A DNA stretch of 45,875 nucleotides. It comes from Thermomonas sp. GTDB taxonomy: Bacteria > Pseudomonadota > Gammaproteobacteria > Xanthomonadales > Xanthomonadaceae. Shown in pieces: positions 17,758-27,058 of this stretch. Positions within the stretch are counted from its first letter, which is position 1, and each line of letters begins with the position of its first letter. The stretch spans positions 1-45,875 of the forward strand of contig JAIMKJ010000037.1 of assembly GCA_020692565.1 (NCBI GenBank), read 5' to 3'. The notes beneath the pieces are model-generated. The model worked only from the letters and a program-made list of their open reading frames with translations, searched no databases and had not been told where the DNA came from. A program made the position numbers and the translations under genes.

Positions 17758-17812
17758 TCTTAAGTTGCGCGCATCCTGCGACAAGCGCCGGAGTGCGACG
17801 ACTGTCTTAAGT
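17758..17812 (-). promoter_or_regulatory. Pair of TCTTAAGT boxes upstream of the DUF5916 gene
   Basis: The 8-base sequence TCTTAAGT, containing the palindrome CTTAAG, is present at 17758-17765 and again at 17805-17812. The boxes are 47 bases apart in the 146-base gap before the DUF5916 gene. CTTAAG is uncommon in such GC-rich DNA, and two copies in one short upstream region suggest an operator pair. No known regulator can be named. Confidence 0.35.
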
Positions 17813-17890
17813 CATGGAAACTTCTGTCGCCCTGTATCGTCCGTCACACGCAGGATGTGCGGCGTCCGGCGGCATCGCCGCCGATGACGT

Positions 17891-18361
17891 TTATTTCTTG
17901 GGCTGCAGCATCGTGCCGGTGCATTTCTTCGCACCGCACTTGCAGCCCCAGATTTTCTTCAGCTTGGCGGTATGCCGCTCGGCCAGCACGATGCCGTAGT
18001 TGTAGGTCAGCTCTTCGCCGGGCTGGATGTCGCGGATGGCCTCGATGAACACCTTGTCCTTGTGCGGCTTGCCCTTGGTGTTCTCTTCCTGCACCGCCTC
18101 GCAGTTGGGCGCGCAGCTGTGGTTGATCCAGCGTGCGACGTTGCCGTCGACGTTGGCATCGATCACGTAGTCGTCGTTGAGGGTGAACAGGAAGGTGTGG
18201 CCGTTCTCGTCGATGTCCGCGTAGGCCTCGTCGACTTGGGCGTGGGTACGCACTTCGCCCTTGTAGCGCACGATGCGCTCGCCCTTGCGGATCAATTCGT
18301 CGGCGAACACGCCATTGCCGTGGATGGGCGACAAGCGGGCGACGATCTTCTTCTTCGGCAT
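17891..18361 (-). CDS. SET-domain protein lysine methyltransferase
   Basis: The 156-residue protein is a nearly minimal SET domain with post-SET segment. Visible motifs are the SAM-contacting IHGNGVFA (13-20), the pseudoknot NHSCAPNC (80-87), ELTYNYG (117-123) with the catalytic tyrosine Y122, and the post-SET cysteines C140, C142 and C147 (C-x-C-x4-C), which with C83 would bind one zinc. All residues expected for an active enzyme are there. The substrate is unknown; HU-like or ribosomal proteins are candidates. It is on the minus strand, 113 bases downstream of a small membrane protein gene, and a CATAAT box 38 bases upstream may be its own promoter. Confidence 0.88.
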   Translation of the reverse strand: MPKKKIVARLSPIHGNGVFADELIRKGERIVRYKGEVRTHAQVDEAYADIDENGHTFLFTLNDDYVIDANVDGNVARWINHSCAPNCEAVQEENTKGKPHKDKVFIEAIRDIQPGEELTYNYGIVLAERHTAKLKKIWGCKCGAKKCTGTMLQPKK

Positions 18362-18398
18362 GGCGTGAACGGTTCCGGCTGCGGATGCGTGGAGGGCG

Positions 18399-18404
18399 AT
18401 TATG
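18399..18404 (-). promoter_or_regulatory. Candidate -10 box (CATAAT) for the SET-domain gene
   Basis: On the minus strand the sequence GGCCATAATCGCC contains CATAAT, five of six consensus bases, 38 bases before the ATG at 18361. No clear -35 box is seen. Confidence 0.4.
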
Positions 18405-18474
18405 GCCTATTTGCCGCGGCACGCGACGGGCAGGCCGCGCAGGACGAACGCGCCTGCCCGCCTTCGACGCGGGC

Positions 18475-18711
18475 TCAGAACCATCCGCGTCCGACGCCGC
18501 TCCACCAGAACGCCATGCCAAGACCGAAGACCGTCCAGAACACCGACTTGAAGCCTCTCCAGGCTTTCCAGACCAGGAACGCGGCGCCCGCGACCAACAG
18601 CCAGCGCAACCACTGGGCACGTTCGGTGGCGGAAGCGGCGGAGGTCGCGCGCTCGGCCAAGCGCTCGACGGTGGTCTGGAACGGCGACGGGGTGCTGTGG
18701 GTGGTGTGCAT
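18475..18711 (-). CDS. Small membrane protein of unknown function
   Basis: The 78-residue product starts with a polar helix (FQTTVERLAERATSAASA) that could lie along the membrane. Two hydrophobic segments rich in Trp and Phe follow (WLRWLLVAGAAFLVW and SVFWTVFGLGMAFWW), and it ends in a short basic tail. I do not recognise the family. The ATG at 18711 is supported by AGGAG seven bases upstream on the minus strand; a longer frame exists but lacks a ribosome site. It precedes the SET-domain gene on the same strand and diverges from the suf operon, sharing the 203-base region that holds a CRP/Clp-like palindrome. Confidence 0.7.
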   Translation of the reverse strand: MHTTHSTPSPFQTTVERLAERATSAASATERAQWLRWLLVAGAAFLVWKAWRGFKSVFWTVFGLGMAFWWSGVGRGWF

Positions 18712-18795
18712 GGCGGGCTCCTGCGTCCGGGAGTGGACGCGGCCCATTGTCCTCAGTCCCGCGGAGCCGACCACTGGCCGTCATCAGCCATCCGC

Positions 18796-18811
18796 GGTGA
18801 CAGTCGTCACC
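18796..18811. promoter_or_regulatory. CRP/Clp-like palindrome upstream of the suf operon
   Basis: GGTGAC-AGTC-GTCACC is a perfect 6-bp inverted repeat that fits the CRP core GTGA-N6-TCAC. Its centre is about 70 bases upstream of the predicted suf transcription start (near 18874), a position from which CRP-type activators work. It could equally serve the divergent small membrane protein gene. Confidence 0.45.
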
Positions 18812-18838
18812 CGAAGCCGTCATCCGGATGCGCACGGA

Positions 18839-18867
18839 TTGAGCCCGGACGGTCGAAAGCGTACAAT
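18839..18867 (+). promoter_or_regulatory. Sigma-70 type promoter of the suf operon
   Basis: TTGAGC (18839-18844) and TACAAT (18862-18867) are separated by 17 bases; the -35 matches at four and the -10 at five of six positions. The start would be near 18874, about 41 bases before the rrf2-type regulator gene. Confidence 0.6.
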
Positions 18868-18914
18868 TTCGGTCCTGTTTCAGCCGAGACGCCTCCCGGC
18901 GCCCAAACCAGCCG

Positions 18915-19367
18915 ATGCTCCGCGTCACCAAACTCACCGATTACGCCAGCGTGGTGCTGACCGTGCTGGCTAGCACCCCGGACACCGTACTCAGCGCGAC
19001 CGGGCTGGCCGAGCGCGCCGGACTGGAGCCGCCGACGGTCGCCAAAGTGCTCAAGCCCCTGGCCCAGGCCGGGCTGGTGCAGGCGTTCCGCGGCGCCACC
19101 GGCGGATATCGCCTGGCCCGCCCGGCCAGCGAGATCTCGCTGGTCGAAATCGTGGAGGCGATGGAAGGCCCGCTGGCGATGACCGAGTGCAGCGTCCACG
19201 AAGGCCACTGCGGCATCGAACACTCCTGCAGCGCCCGCGCCAACTGGCGGCGGATCAACGATGTCGTCGCCGACGCTCTGCGTCGCGTCACCCTGGCCGA
19301 CATGACCCTGCCGGCTCCCGCAGCCGATGCGCACCGGACCATTCCCGTTTCGCTGTCGGCCAACTGA
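18915..19367 (+). CDS. Rrf2-family regulator of the suf operon
   Basis: The 150-residue protein has the Rrf2 winged helix ([46 protein letters not shown]) and the three cysteines C92, C99 and C105 (ECSVHEGHC then HSC) that bind a [2Fe-2S] cluster in IscR-type members. It is the first gene of the suf operon, eight bases before sufB, so it most likely senses Fe-S status and represses its own operon when clusters are plentiful. It is close in type to the SUF system regulators annotated in many gammaproteobacteria. The ATG at 18915 follows the promoter at a suitable distance. Confidence 0.92.
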   Translation: MLRVTKLTDYASVVLTVLASTPDTVLSATGLAERAGLEPPTVAKVLKPLAQAGLVQAFRGATGGYRLARPASEISLVEIVEAMEGPLAMTECSVHEGHCGIEHSCSARANWRRINDVVADALRRVTLADMTLPAPAADAHRTIPVSLSAN

Positions 19368-19375
19368 GAACGACG

Positions 19376-20877
<1,502 letters not shown>

Positions 20878-20881
<4 letters not shown>

Positions 20882-21273
20882 ACGCGGTCGCCGTCGGCGA
20901 AACCGATCTGCAGCGGCTGCTGGCCGGGCTGGCGCCCGAACTTTCGGAACGACCGCGCGCGATCCGTTCGCAGGCCGTGGATGCTTCCGTCCCGGCGGGA
21001 ACGATCATGCTGTTCCGCGAGGCGGAAGGCGTCACCACGGTCGTCGAGGTCGATCCGTCGGCCGACGAGCCGCTGTGGGCGCAGATCACGCTGCGCATCC
21101 ATTCCAGTCTGGAAGCGGTCGGGATGATGGCGGCCATCGCCGCCGCCCTCGCCGCGCGCGATCTTCCCTGCAACGCCGTGTCCGCCTACTACCACGATCA
21201 TCTATTCGTCCCGTGGTCGCGCCGCCACGACGCCATCGCCGCATTGCAGGCGCTTTCCGGAGACACCGCATGA
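20878..21273 (+). CDS. ACT-domain protein (DUF2241 type) inside the suf operon
   Basis: The 131-residue protein fits the DUF2241/ACT family: an N-terminal strand region ([26 protein letters not shown]), the helix [22 protein letters not shown] and the conserved [21 protein letters not shown] ending. ACT domains bind small molecules, often amino acids, and regulate partners. Here it overlaps both sufB (ATGA) and the next gene (ATGA), so it is translated with them. A cysteine-sensing role linked to the SufS substrate is an inference from place only; no ligand residue pattern proves it. Confidence 0.82.
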
Positions 21274-21515
21274 CCCTCAGCGACATCATCGGCACCTTCG
21301 GCGTGTCCATGCTGCTGATCGCCTTCGTGCTCAATCAGCGACGCACGATTTCCGAGCATTCGCGGACCTTTCTCACCATGAACATGCTCGGCGCGCTGCT
21401 GTGCGGCTATTCCGCCTGGCTGGTGAGCTTCATGCCGTTCGTGGTGCTCGAAACCGTCTGGGCACTGTTCGCCGCCTGGGGGCTGCTGCGCTGGTCGCCG
21501 GCCACCGCGGACTGA
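21270..21515 (+). CDS. Small CBU_0592-type membrane protein inside the suf operon
   Basis: The 81-residue protein has three hydrophobic helices (IIGTFGVSMLLIAFVL, FLTMNMLGALLCGYSAWLV, FVVLETVWALFAAWGLL) and the short loop NQRRTISEHS, matching the small membrane family named after Coxiella CBU_0592. Its function is not known. The ATG overlaps the stop of the ACT gene, and sufC follows after 45 bases. Together with the ACT gene it separates sufB from sufC, which are usually adjacent. Confidence 0.75.
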   Translation: MTLSDIIGTFGVSMLLIAFVLNQRRTISEHSRTFLTMNMLGALLCGYSAWLVSFMPFVVLETVWALFAAWGLLRWSPATAD

Positions 21516-21560
21516 CGCCCTCCTTTCATACCTGAGCCTTTCCGGCACGAAGAATCCATC

Positions 21561-22324
<764 letters not shown>

Positions 22325-22328
<4 letters not shown>

Positions 22329-23629
22329 GCGCACTGCTCGACTCGTTCGCGGCCGCATTCGACGGCCTCGCCCAGCGCGACGCCGCGGGTCTCGGCGCGC
22401 ACCGTCGCGAAGCGCTGGATGCGGCGCTGCGCGACGGCCTGCCGGGATCGCGCAGCGAAGCCTGGAAATACACGCCGCTGCGCGCGATGGAACGGCGCGC
22501 GTTCGTTCCTGCCACTGACTTCGCAGTCGACAGCGAAGCCTTGATTGCCGCGCTCGCGGACATTCCGTTTCCGCGCATGGTGTTCGTCGACGGTCGCTAC
22601 GATGCCGCGCACAGCGATCTCGCCGCCATGTCCATGCCCGGCATCGACGTGCAGCCGTTGTCGCAGGTGCTGCGCACGGGCGAGCCGCGCGACGCCAATT
22701 TCCTGGCGCGCCGCTTCGCCGGCGCCGACGAAGTGTTCGCGAACCTCAACGCCGCATTGGCCGAAGAGGGCGTGGTCATCCGTCTCGGCCACGAATGCCC
22801 GGCCGCCTTCCCGCTGCATCTGGCGTTCGTCGCCAGCGGTCGGGAACAGGCGTCCGCGGCGCATCTGCGCCACTTCGTCGATCTTCGCAACGACAGCCAC
22901 CTGAGCCTGGTCGAGCATCATCTCGCTCTCGGCGAACATCGCGGGCTGTCCAATCACGTGTTTCACGTCCATCTCGGCCAGCGCGCCGGACTCGAACATG
23001 TGCGCGTGCAGAGCGAAGCCGCGGGCGCCAGCGTGTTCGCGCGCACCGACGCAGTGCTCGCGCGCGATGCCCGCTATGCCCGCCTCGACCTCGAACTCGG
23101 CGCGTCGCTGTCGCGGCACGAATTGAACGTCCGCCTCGAAGGCGATCATGCGCGGCTGATCGCATCCGGCGTGCTGTTCGCCGACGGCAAACGCCACGTC
23201 GACACGCGTCTGGGCATCGCCCACATCGCCCGCGACACCGCCTGCGACCTGTTCTGGCGCGGACTCGCCACCGATCGCGGCCGTGCGGCATTCCACGGCG
23301 GCATCGTCATCCGCGAAGGCGCGGACGGCAGCAACGCCAGTCTGTCGAACAAGAACCTGCTGCTGTCTTCGCAGGCCGAAATCGACACCCAGCCGGTGTT
23401 GGTGATCCATGCCGACGAAGTGCAGGCCGCGCACGGCGCCACCGTCGGCCAGCTCGATCCGACCGCGCTGTTCTACCTGCGCACGCGCGGGCTGCCCGAA
23501 GCCGAGGCGCGTGCGCTGCTGACTGCGGCGTTCTGTCGCGAAGCATTGAACGTCGTCGCTGCCGGCGCACTGCGCGACACGCTGACGGCGATGCTCGATG
23601 CCCGTCTCGCAGGAGCGACCGGACCATGA
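22325..23629 (+). CDS. sufD: Fe-S cluster assembly protein SufD
   Basis: SufD is the SufB paralogue in the SufBC2D complex and helps iron entry. The 434-residue protein has the N-terminal helices ([18 protein letters not shown]), the beta-helix core and the C-terminal block [20 protein letters not shown] with the histidine conserved in SufD, then [19 protein letters not shown]. The start overlaps sufC, and the stop overlaps the sufS start (ATGA). Confidence 0.95.
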
Positions 23630-24882
23630 CCGCGCAGGGCACCGCCACGAACGACACTGGCGTGAAGAACATCGACTGGGCCGCGATCCGCGCCGATTTC
23701 CCGCTGCTGACCCGCACCGTCCACGGCAAGCCGCTGGTATATCTCGATTCCGCCAACACCGGCCAGAAACCGTCGAAGGTCATCGAGACCGTCGACGATT
23801 TCTTCCGCAGTCATAACGCCAACGTCAGCCGCGCAGTGCATGCGCTCGGCACCGAGGCCACCGAAGCCTACGAAGCGTCGCGGACGAAGCTCGCCGGTTT
23901 TCTCGGCGCGCATCGCGACGAACTGGTGCTGTGCAGCGGCACGACCTTCGCGATCAATCTCGTCGCGTATTCGTGGGCGCTGCCGCGACTGGAACCAGGC
24001 GACGCGATCCTGCTCAGTCGCATGGAACATCACGCCAACATCGTGCCGTGGCAGCTGGTCGCCGAACGCACCGGCGCGACGATCAAGGTCGCCGAGATCC
24101 GCGAGGACGGCACGCTCGACCTCGACGCGCTGTACGCGGCGATGACGGCGGAGGTGAAGATCCTCGGCCTGACCCACGTCAGCAACGTGCTTGGCACCGT
24201 CAACCCGGTGCGCGAAATCTGCCGCGAGGCGCGACGTCGCGGCATCGTCAGCGTGATCGATGGTTCGCAGGCCGCGCCGCATCGCGCACTCGACATTCCT
24301 TCGCTCGGCTGCGATTTCTACGCGATCACCGGCCACAAGATGTGCGGCCCGACCGGCACCGGCGCGCTGTGGGCGCGGCGCGAGCACATCGCCGCGATGC
24401 CGCCGTTCCTCGGCGGCGGCGAGATGATCAAGGAAGTGCGCTTCGAAGGCACGACCTTCAACGATGGCCCTCACCGGTTCGAAGCGGGCACGCCGAACAT
24501 CGCCGGCCACATCGGCCTCGGCGCGGCGGTCGATTACCTCACCGCGATCGGCATGGATGCGATCGAAGCGCGCGAAGCCGAACTGCTGGCGCACGCCACC
24601 GGTGAACTGCAGCGCATCGAAGGTCTGCGGATCCTCGGCAACGCGCCCGAGAAGGCTGCGGTCATCAGTTTCCTGATCGACGGCGCGCATGCGCACGATC
24701 TGGCGACGCTGCTGGATCTGGAAGGCGTCGCGGTGCGCTCCGGCCATCACTGCGCGCACCCGTTGATGCGGTTCTACGGCGTCGCCGCGACCTGTCGCGC
24801 CTCGTTCGCGTTCTACAACACGCACGAGGAGATCGAACGCTTCATCGCCGCACTCGTGAAGGTCCGTCGCCTGCTCGGCTGA
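23626..24882 (+). CDS. sufS: Cysteine desulfurase SufS
   Basis: SufS takes sulfur from cysteine as a persulfide for cluster assembly. The 418-residue PLP enzyme has the LYLDSANTGQKP-like entry (VYLDSANTGQKPSKV), the PLP lysine K238 in ITGHKMCGPTGTGALW and the active cysteine C376 in RSGHHCAHPLM, the class II cysteine desulfurase pattern. There is no sufE or sufU in the operon, so the partner that accepts the persulfide must be encoded elsewhere or be absent. The N-terminus has about 15 extra residues compared with Escherichia coli SufS; the ATG at 23626 overlaps the sufD stop. Confidence 0.96.
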   Translation: MTAQGTATNDTGVKNIDWAAIRADFPLLTRTVHGKPLVYLDSANTGQKPSKVIETVDDFFRSHNANVSRAVHALGTEATEAYEASRTKLAGFLGAHRDELVLCSGTTFAINLVAYSWALPRLEPGDAILLSRMEHHANIVPWQLVAERTGATIKVAEIREDGTLDLDALYAAMTAEVKILGLTHVSNVLGTVNPVREICREARRRGIVSVIDGSQAAPHRALDIPSLGCDFYAITGHKMCGPTGTGALWARREHIAAMPPFLGGGEMIKEVRFEGTTFNDGPHRFEAGTPNIAGHIGLGAAVDYLTAIGMDAIEAREAELLAHATGELQRIEGLRILGNAPEKAAVISFLIDGAHAHDLATLLDLEGVAVRSGHHCAHPLMRFYGVAATCRASFAFYNTHEEIERFIAALVKVRRLLG

Positions 24883-24920
24883 TCGTCGCCGTCGCGCGCA
24901 AGGTATTACCCGTTGAAGGA

Positions 24921-25511
24921 ATGGCCTTTTCAAACACCATGCCGACCGTCATGCTGAGTTTCCGCACCGCCACCCACGACGATATTCCGGCGCTGATCGT
25001 GCTGGTCACCGCCGCGTATCGCGGCGATGCCAGCCGCCAGGGCTGGACCACCGAAGCCGATCTGCTCGACGGCCAGCGCATCGATGCGCAGATGCTGCGC
25101 GCGGATCTGGAGACGCCGGGCAACCTGATCCTGCTGGCGATCGACAGCGGCGACGAGGATCGTCCGCGCCTGGTCGCCTGCGCGAATATCGCAGCGCAGA
25201 GCAGCGACGGCGGTATCGCAACCGCGTACTTCGGCATGTTCTCGGTCGACCCCGACCTGCAGGGTGGCGGTATCGGCAAACTGGTGCTGGCGGAAGCCGA
25301 GCGCATCGCGCACGATACGTTGGGTTGCGCACGGATGCGCATGACGGTGATCGACAGCCGCGAAGAACTGATCGCCTATTACGAACGGCGCGGCTATGTT
25401 CGGACCGGCATCAGGAAACCTTTCCCCTACGGCGATCCACGCTACGGCCTGCCGAAGCGCGACGATCTGCAGTTCGAAATCCTCGAGAAAACACTGGAGA
25501 CGCAGCCGTGA
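24921..25511 (+). CDS. GNAT-family N-acetyltransferase at the end of the suf operon
   Basis: The 196-residue protein is a GNAT acetyltransferase: SFRTATHDDIPALIVLVTAAYRG at the start, the acetyl-CoA binding segment MFSVDPDLQGGGIGKLVLAEAE (R/Q-x-x-G-x-G/A pattern as QGGGIG), and the C-terminal IAYYERRGYVRTG. The acceptor is unknown. The ATG at 24921 has GAAGGA right in front of it; starts at 24939 or 24951 would also keep the domain, so the true N-terminus is uncertain. It lies 38 bases after sufS and its stop overlaps the GTG of the Rieske gene. Confidence 0.85.
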   Translation: MAFSNTMPTVMLSFRTATHDDIPALIVLVTAAYRGDASRQGWTTEADLLDGQRIDAQMLRADLETPGNLILLAIDSGDEDRPRLVACANIAAQSSDGGIATAYFGMFSVDPDLQGGGIGKLVLAEAERIAHDTLGCARMRMTVIDSREELIAYYERRGYVRTGIRKPFPYGDPRYGLPKRDDLQFEILEKTLETQP

Positions 25512-25828
25512 GCGAGTGGACCTTCGTTTGCGCGACCGGACAATTGCTGCCCGGCGAGAAAGCCGTGGCCTGGGCCGACGACACGCCGATCCTCGTCGTC
25601 AATCTCGATGGCGAGTTGTACGCGCTCGAAGACCGCTGCACCCACGACGAATTCGAGCTGTCGTCCGGCGACATCGATCCCGTGGAAGGCAGCATCACCT
25701 GCGTGCTGCACGGCGCGCGCTTCGACCTGCGCGAAGGCACCGCGCTGTGCGCGCCCGCGTACGAACCGGTCGCGAAATTCCCGGTGAAGATCGAACACGG
25801 CGGCATCTGGGTGCGCGACGACCGTTAG
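25508..25828 (+). CDS. Rieske [2Fe-2S] ferredoxin-type protein, last gene of the suf operon
   Basis: The 106-residue protein is a single Rieske domain with both cluster loops: C44-x-H46 (CTH) and C65-x2-H68 (CVLH). This arrangement is that of ferredoxin subunits of non-haem iron oxygenases, but no oxygenase is near, so it is more likely an electron carrier for, or a client of, the Suf system. The start is a GTG at 25508 overlapping the GNAT stop by four bases; MSEWTFVCATGQLLPG is a typical beginning. A REP-pair element begins 40 bases after the stop. Confidence 0.92.
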   Translation: MSEWTFVCATGQLLPGEKAVAWADDTPILVVNLDGELYALEDRCTHDEFELSSGDIDPVEGSITCVLHGARFDLREGTALCAPAYEPVAKFPVKIEHGGIWVRDDR

Positions 25829-25867
25829 ACTGAATCCGGTCGGGCGGATTTGCACGGCGGATGCCTC

Positions 25868-25927
25868 GCAGGAGGGGCTTCAGCCCCGAGATTTTTCGCA
25901 GAGCTTCGGGCCTGAACGCCCTCCTAC
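25868..25927. repeat. REP pair (REPIN) copy A, degraded, between convergent genes
   Basis: Two inverted arms (25868-25890 and about 25905-25927) of the GTAGGAGGGGCTTCAGCCCC family surround a 14-base spacer with a TTTTT run. The left arm starts GCAG instead of GTAG, and the right arm has several mismatches. It lies between the Rieske gene and the phosphotransferase gene, whose TAG stop (25924-25926, minus strand) is inside the right arm. Confidence 0.8.
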
Positions 25928-26955
25928 GGGATCGACAACGCGTCCAGCCCCAGTGTCGCCAACATCCCGGTCATGCGTCCGGCCTGCATCGCCTGCTCGC
26001 TCGACGCATTGCCTTGCTCGGCGCGTTTCGCGACGCCCTGCGCGATCGCGGCGAGACGGAAGAAACTGAAGGCCAGCACGAACGGCCAGTCCGCCGGAAT
26101 CGCCCGGCCGGTCAGCTGCGAATAGCGCGCGAGCAACGCGGCTTCGTCGGGAATCCCCAGCGCCGCACGATCCAAGCCGGCCAGACCCGGCAACGCGGGA
26201 TTGCGCGGCAGACGCAGCGCCATGCAGAAATAACCGAGGTCCGCGAGCGGATGGCCCAGCGTCGACAGTTCCCAATCGACGATGGCGATGACCCGCGGCG
26301 ATTGCGGATGGAACATCAGATTGTCGATGCGGAAATCGCCGTGCGCCAATGCGACCACGCCGTCGTCGGCCGGACAGCGCGCCGGCAATGCATCGATCAG
26401 CGCATCCATCGCAGCCAGCGGCCGCGTTTCGCTGGCGCGGTACTGTTCGGTCCAGCGCTTGATCTGGCGCTCGAAATAATTGCCGGGCTTGCCGTAATCG
26501 CCCAGACCGACCGCTTCCGGATCGACCGTGTGCAACGCCGCCATCGCGTCGATGATGCCGGCATAGATCTCCCCGCGGCCCGTGGGATCCATGTCCGGCA
26601 GCGACGGATCCCACAGGATCCGGCCGTCGACGAACGACATCAGATAGAACATCGAGCCGATCACCGACACGTCGCTGCACAGATGCAGCGGCTGCGCGAC
26701 CGGCACCGCGGTGCCGTGCAGCGCCTGCAGCACGCGGAATTCGCGATCCACGGCATGCGCCGATGGCAGCAGTTGTCCGGGTGGTTTGCGACGCAAGACA
26801 TACGTGCCGCTGACCGCATCGATGCGATAGGTCGGATTGGATTGGCCGCCCTTGAACTTGGTCGCGGTCAACGGTGCTTGGAAGCCGGCGACGTTCGCTT
26901 CCAGATAGGTCGCCAGCGAATCGACGGGAAGATCGAGCGGATGGGTCATGTCCAT
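25924..26955 (-). CDS. Phosphotransferase family protein (APH/ACAD10-11 kinase type)
   Basis: The 343-residue protein is an aminoglycoside phosphotransferase-like kinase: KFKGGQSNPTYRI is the nucleotide loop, VALAHGDFRIDNLMFH carries the catalytic HGD and the IDN metal site, and IVDWELSTLGHPLADLGY has the DWE motif. Kinases of this type lie next to, or are fused to, acyl-CoA dehydrogenases (ACAD10/11), where they phosphorylate 4-hydroxy fatty acyl-CoA; the gene upstream here is such a dehydrogenase. The start may be 26955 or 26949 (MTHPLD, better spaced from GAGA). Its TAG stop is supplied by the adjoining REP element. Confidence 0.88.
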   Translation of the reverse strand: MDMTHPLDLPVDSLATYLEANVAGFQAPLTATKFKGGQSNPTYRIDAVSGTYVLRRKPPGQLLPSAHAVDREFRVLQALHGTAVPVAQPLHLCSDVSVIGSMFYLMSFVDGRILWDPSLPDMDPTGRGEIYAGIIDAMAALHTVDPEAVGLGDYGKPGNYFERQIKRWTEQYRASETRPLAAMDALIDALPARCPADDGVVALAHGDFRIDNLMFHPQSPRVIAIVDWELSTLGHPLADLGYFCMALRLPRNPALPGLAGLDRAALGIPDEAALLARYSQLTGRAIPADWPFVLAFSFFRLAAIAQGVAKRAEQGNASSEQAMQAGRMTGMLATLGLDALSIP

Positions 26956-26985
26956 GTCTCGCGAAAATCCATATGCGTGGCTTTC

Positions 26986-27058
26986 GTAGGAGGGGCTTCA
27001 GCCCCGAGGTGTTTGTGATGGCATCGATGGAAAAGCTCGGGGCTGAAGCCCCTCCTAC
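26986..27058. repeat. REP pair (REPIN) copy B, perfect 23-bp arms
   Basis: The arms 26986-27008 and 27036-27058 are perfect inverse complements, each with the outer tip GTAG and an inner hairpin GGGGCT-TC-AGCCCC. A 27-base spacer separates them. The right end supplies the TAG stop (27055-27057, minus strand) of the acyl-CoA dehydrogenase frame, and the left end lies 31 bases before the phosphotransferase start. Confidence 0.92.

Noticed and set aside
15543..17810. Open frame of 755 codons on the plus strand opposite the DUF5916 gene
   Set aside because: The minus-strand frame has a signal peptide, domain motifs and barrel end; the plus-strand product has no motif and is compositionally odd.
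25861..25930. Short open frames reading RRGFSPE and SGLNALL or similar at several places
   Set aside because: They are translations of the REP elements, seen wherever a copy occurs, and are not proteins.
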